Positions 1 to 7,222 of a DNA stretch of 34,679 nucleotides are shown piece after piece. The stretch is from positions 1 to 34,679 of the forward strand of contig JABCSY010000040.1 in assembly GCA_018238625.1 (NCBI GenBank), written 5' to 3'. Below the pieces are notes generated by a model, which was given only the letters and a program-made list of their open reading frames with translations, was not told the origin of the DNA and did no database searches. Numbering within the stretch: position 1 is the first letter of the stretch; each line of letters starts with the position of its first letter. Origin of the DNA: Promethearchaeota archaeon. GTDB taxonomy: Archaea; Asgardarchaeota; Lokiarchaeia; Sigyniarchaeales; SOKP01. The position numbers were made by a program, and so were the translations under genes.

Positions 1-837
1 CAAATGATTAAATGGAATGTGGATTATTTTTTCTCCCGCTCCTTCACTCTTTAATTTAAAAATTACGTCTTCCTTAATGTTAATTTTTTCAATATCAGAA
101 AATTTTATGTTAAAATCTTTTTCAAATTTCGTTATTTGATTCTTTTCAAAAAAGAAGTTTTCATAACAGAATAAGCCAAGACATATCTCCACATTTTCAG
201 AAGGAGTCACTCCTAAATCTTGCATACACCGGATCGTGTATAATTGACAAGGGGTACCTACTACCGCTAGTTTTTTGAATTTATAATGATTAAGTTCTGG
301 AATTGAATGAGTGTAAGTACTAAACTTCTGTATCTCGTCTAATTGAGGCGAAATATCCAATTTAGCTCCAGAAGATTTTATTAAATCAGGTTTGTTATCG
401 GCAAAAGCTGCTTCTCTGGAAAAAGGAGCGTCAGTTCTCGAAACAATTGCTCCATCAACCATTTTTTTTTCTACTAAATAATTTATTATTGAGTTCACTA
501 CACCGCCATCAGTCCCGTATTCTAAGAACTCCTTATCGGTAGCTTGGCAAGAATATATATCTTCATAGTATCCAATTGGCATAGAAGAGAAATCAGAGAA
601 TTTATAAGTTTTGTTGAGGTCATCGTCTAAAACATGTGTTTGTGGACAAATATAATAACATATTCCACATTCTAGGCATTTATCTTCGTTAATATATATG
701 GGAGGCGAATATTGATCTTTAAATCCAATAACATCGAATTCTGCCGAACTACAAAAAGAAACGCAGCCCCCACATTCTTGACAAATGCCTCTATCGTGTA
801 CTTCCTTTATTAGATCCTGAAACGATTTAGTGCTCAT
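1..837 (-). CDS. FrhB/FpoF-like F420-dependent oxidoreductase subunit (partial, C-terminus outside window)
   Basis: Translated from the ATG at 837 the frame stays open to base 1, so about 279 N-terminal residues are present and the C-terminus lies outside the window. It opens with ferredoxin-type cysteine clusters (GICQECGGCVSFC near residue 18, then CLECGICYYICP near 54). The FrhB core follows, with YGTDGGVVNSIINYL, KSSGAKL and VVGTPCQ motifs. The family (F420-reducing hydrogenase beta, FpoF, formate dehydrogenase beta) carries FAD and iron-sulfur clusters and passes electrons between F420 or a similar carrier and a partner complex. Its start overlaps the end of the upstream frhB-like gene by 11 bp, which implies translational coupling in the hdrA-mvhD-frhB operon. 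The actual electron carrier cannot be read from the sequence. Confidence 0.85.
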   Translation of the reverse strand, partial: MSTKSFQDLIKEVHDRGICQECGGCVSFCSSAEFDVIGFKDQYSPPIYINEDKCLECGICYYICPQTHVLDDDLNKTYKFSDFSSMPIGYYEDIYSCQATDKEFLEYGTDGGVVNSIINYLVEKKMVDGAIVSRTDAPFSREAAFADNKPDLIKSSGAKLDISPQLDEIQKFSTYTHSIPELNHYKFKKLAVVGTPCQLYTIRCMQDLGVTPSENVEICLGLFCYENFFFEKNQITKFEKDFNIKFSDIEKINIKEDVIFKLKSEGAGEKIIHIPFNHL

Positions 838-2335
838 CTTGATTCTCTTTCAAATTTATTGATTTACATTTTTTTCGTTTAATTCCACCAATTTTTTCCA
901 CTAGAAATTGGCCGGGCTTTACATCCTTTAAACTGTTAGATTCGATTAATCCTGCTTTAACTATATCGTTATATAGTTTATCTGCATCTTTCGATCTCGT
1001 TATTACAGAAGACCATCCATCTTGCGACCCAATCGATCCTACAGAAATGTCGGCGTAATCTGACGTTAGATCTTCACAAAAATGACAATTATCGCGCGCG
1101 TATTTTTGCACTTCTTTAAGAGGTACATCCATTTGCTCTCCAGATTTCAAGTTTATAATAAATTTACCGCCTCCAATATTCATTTTGGTTAGTTCGTTTA
1201 TGTCCTTGTTAAACTGTTCTTTAGCTAAATTAATTATTCCATCGTAAGGAAATGATTCCATGCAAAAAAGCCCGATTTTGTACTTGATATTATTAAAAAA
1301 GGGTAACCCACTTGGAAACATAGTCCCCTTTTCTATAGCTTTCATCATGCAAGGAACTCCTACGAAAGCTATCTTCTCGTATTTCTTACATTGATCTATG
1401 ATGGTTAAAGAAGGCGAATTTGCATATTTGGTTCCACCCGTTTTATATAAATCTTTCACATTCTCTACTATTATAGGCTCTGGTCTCCACAATTCCTCAG
1501 AGTGCTGCACAGCTACAATTGCATCGACAAGATTATTATCTAAAAGATATTCCAAGATAGAAGTTACAATACCACCATCTTGACGGACTTTCTTAATACC
1601 ATCTTTAGTCGTTGATGCTGAGTAAGCGTTAATGTAAGCTCCCGTTTTGTCAGACCATCTTAAAGATTTGTCTAACTTTTTAATGCTTTCGTTAGCTTGG
1701 TCTATCGAAAAGGAACGAGGACAGACCGAAAAACACAACCCACATTTCATGCAAACGTCTTCGTCAATTTCAAGAGTGTCTGCCGTCACTACGATGGCGT
1801 TTACAGGACAGATCGCAGAGCACCATCCACATTGACAACAGACTCCCGCGTTAAAAACTATAGAAACAGGTTCAAAATAATACTCAATAAAATCGTCTGG
1901 TAAATCTCTTACTTGGTACCTGTAAAAGAATTCCTTTACTTCAACTTCTTTTTCTTCTCCCTTGATTTTTTTTATAACCGTTTTAGTCTTGATTTCCACG
2001 TGTTCCTGAACGTATCCTTGTTCTTTTAGATAAATAACATCTCTAATAACATTTTCAGGAGGGAAGTCTTTGACGATCTTTACTATTTCTTCTAAAAATA
2101 ACGGCTTATTACCCGTTAATTCTTTTAGTACTAATTTCCGCTCAGTTTCTGCATCTATCATAGCATCAAGGATTTCGTAAAATTCGTTTTCAGAAAATTT
2201 ACCTACTTTCAATATCTCTTCTTTTGCTTCAAAAAAAGCTCTTACTTGAAAGTTTCCCGAAGCTTGATAAGTAGCTTCCATTAAGTCTTTAGGAGAGATT
2301 CCCTTAAACAACTTGCTATTTACAACTTGAACCAT
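827..2335 (-). CDS. FrhB-like oxidoreductase with extra N-terminal domain
   Basis: This is a 502-residue protein. Residues 1 to about 155 are an extra helical, winged-helix-like domain not present in FrhB. A two-cluster ferredoxin segment follows (VCCQCGWCSAICPVNAI near 164 and VCMKCGLCFSVCP near 194). The FrhB core comes next, with RQDGGIVTSILEYLL, KTGGTKYANSP, FVGVPCMMKA, GLFCMESFPYDG, NCHFCEDLTSDYADISVG and the usual Gly-rich segment. Likely role: FAD/iron-sulfur electron-transfer subunit delivering to or from HdrA-MvhD encoded just upstream. A GAAGGA ribosome-binding site precedes the ATG. The gap to mvhD (about 110 bp) is the largest in the operon and holds the SECIS candidate. Family assignment is firm; electron donor and N-terminal domain function are not known. 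Confidence 0.88.
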   Translation of the reverse strand: MVQVVNSKLFKGISPKDLMEATYQASGNFQVRAFFEAKEEILKVGKFSENEFYEILDAMIDAETERKLVLKELTGNKPLFLEEIVKIVKDFPPENVIRDVIYLKEQGYVQEHVEIKTKTVIKKIKGEEKEVEVKEFFYRYQVRDLPDDFIEYYFEPVSIVFNAGVCCQCGWCSAICPVNAIVVTADTLEIDEDVCMKCGLCFSVCPRSFSIDQANESIKKLDKSLRWSDKTGAYINAYSASTTKDGIKKVRQDGGIVTSILEYLLDNNLVDAIVAVQHSEELWRPEPIIVENVKDLYKTGGTKYANSPSLTIIDQCKKYEKIAFVGVPCMMKAIEKGTMFPSGLPFFNNIKYKIGLFCMESFPYDGIINLAKEQFNKDINELTKMNIGGGKFIINLKSGEQMDVPLKEVQKYARDNCHFCEDLTSDYADISVGSIGSQDGWSSVITRSKDADKLYNDIVKAGLIESNSLKDVKPGQFLVEKIGGIKRKKCKSINLKENQDEH

Positions 2336-2380
2336 ATTTCCTTCATTTACCTATTTATTTAATACAGATTTTAACAAATT

Positions 2381-2447
2381 AAAATTTAATTAAACTCCCA
2401 CCTTCGCAGGGTAAGTCATCTTATAACTAAAATTTTTTTTATAAGAT
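2381..2447 (-). promoter_or_regulatory. Candidate SECIS-type hairpin after mvhD
   Basis: In minus-strand RNA, 2436-2381 can fold as follows: 2436-2430 with 2381-2387 (one-nt bulge), 2428-2424 with 2388-2392, a six-nt asymmetric bulge UAAGAU (2423-2418), GACU 2417-2414 with 2393-2396, a UA bulge, CCC 2411-2409 with GGG 2399-2397, and loop UGCGAAGGU. A competing 9-bp AT-only inverted repeat lies at 2418-2447. Archaeal SECIS elements usually sit in the 3' UTR. This is the only sizeable untranslated stretch after the two Sec genes in the operon. Position and GC-capped tip support the idea, but the stem is AU-rich and I could not match it to a consensus. Confidence 0.4.
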
Positions 2448-2906
2448 TCATTCTTCTACGGGAGTAGTTAGTGTTTTTTGTTTTATTTTTTTAATATCCA
2501 TGCTTTTTAACGGATTGGGTCCAGATCTCTTTACCTTTTCGTACGCATCCTCGACGCTTTTAACAAACTTTTCTGCTTCAGCACTACTTAGCCAATACAT
2601 ATTAACTCTTCGACTACCGAATCCTCGCTTTTCCAAAATTCTATTAGCAAAATCAACATGTCTTTGGGCGTTAAAATTTCCTTCTTTAAACTGACATTCA
2701 TTTGGGCGTCATCCAACAACCATAACTCCGTCAGCTCCAGCTTTTATGCTATATAAGATGTGCTTTACATCGACTCTTCCAGTGCATCTTACTTTAATAA
2801 TCTTTACTGATGCTGTATATTTCATACGAGAGACCCCTGCTAAATCTGCAGCGCTGTATCCTCACTTTAAACAAGCAAATATTACAATTTTATAATTATT
2901 CTCCAT
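2448..2906 (-). CDS. mvhD: MvhD/VhuD-type [2Fe-2S] electron-transfer subunit, selenoprotein (2 Sec)
   Basis: From ATG 2906, reading two in-frame UGA codons as Sec gives a 152-residue protein that aligns along its length with MvhD: FACLKUGYSAADLAGVSR at the N-terminus, CTGRVD near 41, GADGVMVVGURPNECQF, then MYWLSSAEAEKFV. UGA codons are at 2862-2864 (Sec15) and 2709-2711 (Sec66), both at positions that are Cys in ordinary MvhD and help bind its cluster. MvhD links hydrogenase or FrhB-type donors to HdrA. The start lies 5 nt after the hdrA stop, with an AGAGGT ribosome site over the hdrA end. The terminal codon is also UGA (2448-2450); if decoded, the protein would gain Sec-Ile-Leu before UAA at 2439-2441. 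Standard ORF calling recovers only the last 62 residues. Confidence 0.9.
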
Positions 2907-2911
2907 TCTGT

Positions 2912-4852
2912 TTAACCTCTTTCTAAAATTCCATCAATTTCAGTAAATAGTTGATAATCTCGATAATATCTAATGTCTATTGCTTGAGTGGGACAACATG
3001 TAACGCAAATCCCGCACCCATCGCAATTTATCTCGTCTACAACAGCACCTTCGTCGCCAACAACCGTAATTGCGTTTTTTGGGCATGCTTTTTCGCACCT
3101 TTTACACGAAATACAGAGCTCGTTATTAACTTCAGCGGTTATTAGTTCAATATCTATTTTTCCAGGGGCGGTTAATTCAGCTACTTTACTTGCAGCTGCA
3201 CTTGCTTGAGAAACCGAATACGCAATATTTTTTGGTCCTTGAGCAAACCCAGCTATAAAAATTCCCTTAGTATTAGTCTCTACTGGCATCAATCCAAAGT
3301 GAGCTTCTGTTAAAAATCCGTTTGTATCGACATCTAAGTTTAATACTTTAGCTATTTGCTCTGTACCTTTTGATGGTAATGCCGCTGTAGATAAAACGAC
3401 TAAATCCGCGCTAATCTTAATGATTTCGTCAGTTAAAGACGAATAAACTCGAACATTTACGTTTTTAGTCTTAGGATCTTCAGTAATTTCGCCAACCTTT
3501 CCCCGGATCATCCTAATATCAGAATCTTTAGCTCGTTGATAATATTCTTCGAATCCTTTTTCGTTCGTTCTTATGTCTATGTAACAAATGGTAATGTTCG
3601 CGTCCGGAAACTCTTCTTTAAGCAACTTTCCGTTTTTCAACGATAACATACAACAAACGCCACTACAATAAGGTCTTTCCGTGTTACGACTCCCCACGCA
3701 TTGAATAAACACAATTTCTTTAGGTTTTTTGACGTCCGAAATTCTATGGACATGACCTTCTAATGGACCATTCGGTGCTAAGATTCTTTCGAGTTGGGCT
3801 TGTTGAATCACATTTTCGAACTTTCCGTACCCGTATTCTCCAAATGGTTCGTAAATATCCCATCCAGTTGCGATTATTATCGTTCCTACATTAAACATAA
3901 CTTCTTCGGGTACTTGACTGAAATCAATGGCATCTAACTCGCAAGCATCCACACAACTAAAACATTCAACGCATACATCTCTATTAACGTCGTACAAGAA
4001 AGGTACTGCCTGTCCAAACGCTATATCAATTGCTTTTCTCACCCCTAAGTTTTCGTCAAAATAATTCGAAGTATATACCGGACACACTTCAGAACAGGCA
4101 CCACAACCATTACAATCGTTATTTACGTAACGCGGCTTCTTCTCAACGGTGATTTTATAATTTCCGACATATCCTTCAACCTCTTTCACTTCGCTATAGC
4201 TTAGAATCTCGATATTTTCGTGGCGATTGACTTCAAGCATTTTGGGTCCACAGATTCAAATTGAACAGTCGTCGGTTGGGAAGGTTCTATCTAACTGAGA
4301 CATCCTTCCTCCGATTGTGGTATTTTTCTCGACTAAATAAACTTTTATCCCTCCATTCGCTAGGTCTAATGCGGCGTTCATCCCAGCTATTCCTCCGCCA
4401 ACCACTAAGGTTGCTTTTTCAACGGGAACTGTTCTTATAGGGATGGCCTCCAAACATTTTGCTCTATTGATTCCTCCATTAACCAAGATTTTTGCTTTTT
4501 CTAAAGCTTCTTCGTTATCTTCAGTACACCAAGCACAATGTTCTCTTACATTAACCATTTGAAAAAAGTAAGGATTCGCAGCGGTCTTAGCGAGTGATGC
4601 CCTGTAAATTGGTTCGTGTGTCCTAGGCGTTCAAGCAGAAGCTACAATACAATTTAAGTTTTTTTCTTCTATATCTTTGACTATCTCGTTTTGACCGCTT
4701 TCTGTTCATAGAAAGGCATGAGTTTTAGAAATTACAACATCATCAATACCTTTAGCAAATTCTACTAACTCGTCGCAATCAACTTTACTACGTATGTTAA
4801 TTCCTCACTGGCATGAATAGTATCCAATCCGATGATTTTCAGATTTTTCCAT
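2912..4852 (-). CDS. hdrA: HdrA, heterodisulfide reductase subunit A, selenoprotein with four Sec
   Basis: From ATG 4852 (ribosome site GGTGGAG at 4864-4870) with UGA read as Sec this is a 646-residue HdrA of normal length. Sec16 (UGA 4805-4807, SCQUGIN), Sec49 (4706-4708, FLUTESGQNEI) and Sec74 (4631-4633, ASAUTPRTHEP) fall on the conserved Cys of the N-terminal cluster domain. Sec199 (4256-4258, DCSIUICGPKM) falls on the Cys next to the flavin domain. FAD-binding VVGGGIAGMNAALDLA follows the N-terminal domain. Ferredoxin motifs have C247/250/253/257 and C294/297/300/304, with a CVGSRN...YCSGVCC cluster in the middle and two more [4Fe-4S] motifs after about 580. HdrA is the flavin bifurcation core of Hdr complexes. 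No HdrB or HdrC is seen, so the complex may instead pair with MvhD and FrhB-like subunits. Standard ORF calling splits the gene at every UGA. Confidence 0.93.
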
Positions 4853-5110
4853 TTTTTTTCTTACTCCACCTCAAGTTTTACAATTTTGATTTTCTATTTA
4901 ATTGTCAATTAATTTTCGATACATTAGATCGAAAGATCTAATTTATTTTATTATAGATTATTTTAATTTTTATATTATTAATAATTATATTTTTTTCTAT
5001 TTAACGGTAAAAGTTAATTTAATAACATAATCAGTAAAATAAGAATCAAATCGAAAATATTCGCAAAAAGGATAATTGAAGAGAAGTTTATATAAAGAGA
5101 AGTAATAAAT
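4853..5110. promoter_or_regulatory. Leader region of the hdrA operon with TATA-like site and stem-loop
   Basis: This is 258 bp of AT-rich sequence without a gene. A TATA-like TTTATATAAA lies near 5087-5096 and could serve the minus strand, which would give a leader of about 200 nt. ATTAGATC-GAAA-GATCTAAT at 4923-4942 is a perfect 8-bp stem with a four-base loop. Read on the minus strand the loop is TTTC. It could be the terminator of the upstream epimerase gene or a leader structure of hdrA. Confidence 0.35.
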
Positions 5111-6256
5111 TTAGCTTAGCGATTGAGTTTGATTTATGGTCGTTAAATCGCTTCTTTTTTCGACTAAATTAGAAGTTAATTCTTCCAACGTCTCGATTTT
5201 TCTTTCTAAAAGTTCGATCCTATCAAAATTAGTTGAAAGAATTTTTCTAATTAATTTATTTTCCGAAACTGTAAATGCTCCAGCTTTCTTCTTAAAAAAT
5301 CTAAACCTTTTGTAAAATTCCGATTTTTTCAAGAGATTCAATCGAATTATCCATTTAACCATTGGCACAAAACGTCTTTTAGTTCGTACTTTTTTTTCAA
5401 CTTCTTTATAATAATCGTTAAGCGTGTGTCGTTGGTAATGTAATAGGTTTTCGGACTTCTGAGTGTCGCAAAAGCCACAATGGAAATCTTTTACAGCAAA
5501 TCCTTCTTTAGGTAAAAAATTTGGACCTAGCCCAAAAATTTCCATCATATCATTAAGGTACTCTCTATAAGTTATTCTACATCTATCTCCGCCAGCTATA
5601 TTGAACGTATCACCCCATACTCCATCGCTCTCAACAGCGTTAGCGAGCGCTAGTCCAACATCTTTAGTATCGCAAATTTCGATTGAAGTATCTAAAGGCA
5701 TATGAAACATCAATGGGTCCATATTTAACTTGTTTACAGAAGTAATATATGTCAATCTAAATATTGCAAAATCTACACCCGAATCCCTTATCAATTTTTC
5801 CGCATTAATTTTAGTTAAAGCATAATAATCTCCGCGACTTGGAGCGAGGATGTCAGTAGTTTTAATCATTGGGTTATCTAATCTATCTCCGTAAACCGCA
5901 ATTGAACTAGTAAAAATTAATTTTGGTTTTTTGACTTGATTTTTTATCGCATTGAGCAAATTTTTAGTTCCTCCAACATTTACGGCGTCAGCTAAGCTTG
6001 TGTTATCATCAGCTAAAGGTGGAATAATGGCTGCTAAATGAATAATAACATCTTGTTCTTTAACTGCGCTTTCCACGTCTTCTTTACTTCTAAGGTCGCC
6101 CCAAACAATATCAATCTTGTTTTTGAATTTTTTAGCTACTTTTCTATTTTTCCGGTTATATACTTCAAATACTCTAACATTTAAACCTTTATACAGTAAT
6201 TCTTTTAATGTACTTAACCCAACATTTCCAAACGCACCTGTTAGTAAAATATTCAT
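5111..6256 (-). CDS. Extended SDR NAD-dependent epimerase/dehydratase with C-terminal tail
   Basis: 381 residues. The Rossmann motif is GAFGNVG at residues 7-13, the catalytic dyad is Y145-x3-K149 (YALTK), with SS near 117, and DLR and HLAA motifs lie where expected for extended short-chain dehydrogenases acting on NDP-sugars. Residues 1 to about 270 match the family. The last 100 or so are an addition: a very basic stretch (KKSEFYKRFRFFKKKAG) and a predicted coiled coil (FDRIELLERKIETLEEL), perhaps for membrane or partner binding. A good ribosome site (AAAGGGAGA) precedes ATG 6256. It is divergent from the HTH gene, sharing the 6257-6433 control region. The substrate cannot be told. A CxxC-type pair (HCGFCD) near residue 255 is unusual for the family. 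Confidence 0.85.
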   Translation of the reverse strand: MNILLTGAFGNVGLSTLKELLYKGLNVRVFEVYNRKNRKVAKKFKNKIDIVWGDLRSKEDVESAVKEQDVIIHLAAIIPPLADDNTSLADAVNVGGTKNLLNAIKNQVKKPKLIFTSSIAVYGDRLDNPMIKTTDILAPSRGDYYALTKINAEKLIRDSGVDFAIFRLTYITSVNKLNMDPLMFHMPLDTSIEICDTKDVGLALANAVESDGVWGDTFNIAGGDRCRITYREYLNDMMEIFGLGPNFLPKEGFAVKDFHCGFCDTQKSENLLHYQRHTLNDYYKEVEKKVRTKRRFVPMVKWIIRLNLLKKSEFYKRFRFFKKKAGAFTVSENKLIRKILSTNFDRIELLERKIETLEELTSNLVEKRSDLTTINQTQSLS

Positions 6257-6354
6257 ATAAATCTCCCTTTAAACCTTAAATTTTTTTTTTTATTTTTTAA
6301 AAATAAAACAAAATCCCTATAAAAAAAGAATTAATACTTACTAAAGAGTTGAAT

Positions 6355-6370
6355 TGTTGCGATCGCAACA
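6355..6370. promoter_or_regulatory. Perfect 16-bp palindrome, operator candidate
   Basis: TGTTGCGATCGCAACA is a perfect palindrome with a GCGATCGC core in a region otherwise made of A/T runs. It lies between two divergent genes, 98 bp before the epimerase start and 63 bp before the ATG of the HTH regulator, a classic place for an operator. Binding by the adjacent regulator is inference. Confidence 0.45.
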
Positions 6371-6433
6371 CATAATAATGTGCATTTATACTTCAAATTA
6401 AAGAAAGAATTACTCGTAGATGGTTTTAATTTA

Positions 6434-7114
6434 ATGAAAATTATACGATTACAAATACCGGGAAACTTTTTGGAATATGTGGGGTTTGCCGATTTATTGC
6501 AAAATCTCGAATTTATTGAAATTTTAAACGCTTTTCAGTACGACCAAAACCACTTCTTTGCTCTTCAGCGAATACAATTTAAGCCAAATACAATAACGAA
6601 CTTGGAAGAATTTATTAAAACTAAGTTTAATCCACAATCTTTCCATTTATTAAACCAAACTGGAAACGAGATAATTTGCATTATGAATCAAAATAATACT
6701 TCGGGGTTTTTTCCGATCGTCGATTCTGGACCGTGGGCTTTTCTATTTCCTATTCATATTTCACAGGAACATCTATTAATTAATATGATTTCTCAAAATG
6801 AATACATTAAGCAGTTATTTAAAGTTATTTCCTCATTTACAGAAAATTATAAAATTATTGGAATGACCGATTTAGATAAAATAGATCGCGTTGACGAAAC
6901 TATTTGGAAATCCGCTATTCCTTTCCCTAACTTTACAAAAAGACAACAAGAGGTTGCATCTTACGCCGCTAAAAATGGGTTTTTTAAATCACCAAAAAAG
7001 ATTAGCGCAACTCAAATAGCTAAACATTTCAAAATATCAGAATCTGCCGTAAATCGTCATTTAAAAGAAGCGAGGAACCTATCTATGGAGTATTTTTTTG
7101 GTAATTTTTTTTAG
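6434..7114 (+). CDS. HTH transcriptional regulator, bacterio-opsin activator (HTH_10) type
   Basis: 226 residues from ATG 6434; an in-frame GTG at 6380 would add 18 residues but has poorer family fit. The last 60 residues form the HTH_10-like domain: FTKRQQEVASYAAKNGFF, then KISATQIAKHFKISESAVNRHLKEA, the pattern of Bat-type archaeal regulators. The first 160 residues are a sensor-like domain with no motif I recognise. It has a single Cys (IICIMNQ) and no obvious metal or flavin motif. It stands alone on its strand after the palindromic site, so autoregulation and control of the divergent epimerase are plausible but unproven. Confidence 0.8.
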   Translation: MKIIRLQIPGNFLEYVGFADLLQNLEFIEILNAFQYDQNHFFALQRIQFKPNTITNLEEFIKTKFNPQSFHLLNQTGNEIICIMNQNNTSGFFPIVDSGPWAFLFPIHISQEHLLINMISQNEYIKQLFKVISSFTENYKIIGMTDLDKIDRVDETIWKSAIPFPNFTKRQQEVASYAAKNGFFKSPKKISATQIAKHFKISESAVNRHLKEARNLSMEYFFGNFF

Positions 7115-7222
7115 ACTCGGTGCAACTAAATTGAAAATATTTTTATAAGCTAACAACCTAAAATGTAAATATAATAAAGAAAATAAAATAATTTACTTGT
7201 TAAAATTAAATCTTATTCTACT

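Noticed and set aside
2418..2447. ATCTTATAA inverted repeat as a simple terminator of mvhD
   Set aside because: It is an AT-only stem, and the next gene of the operon follows on the same strand without its own clear promoter. It is kept only as an alternative fold in the SECIS entry.
2448..4852. In-frame UGA codons taken as nonsense mutations (pseudogenes) or as UGA=Trp reassignment
   Set aside because: All six internal UGA fall on conserved Cys columns with no other damage to the frame. Trp is coded by UGG in the same genes and UGA ends other genes here, so Sec fits and the alternatives do not.
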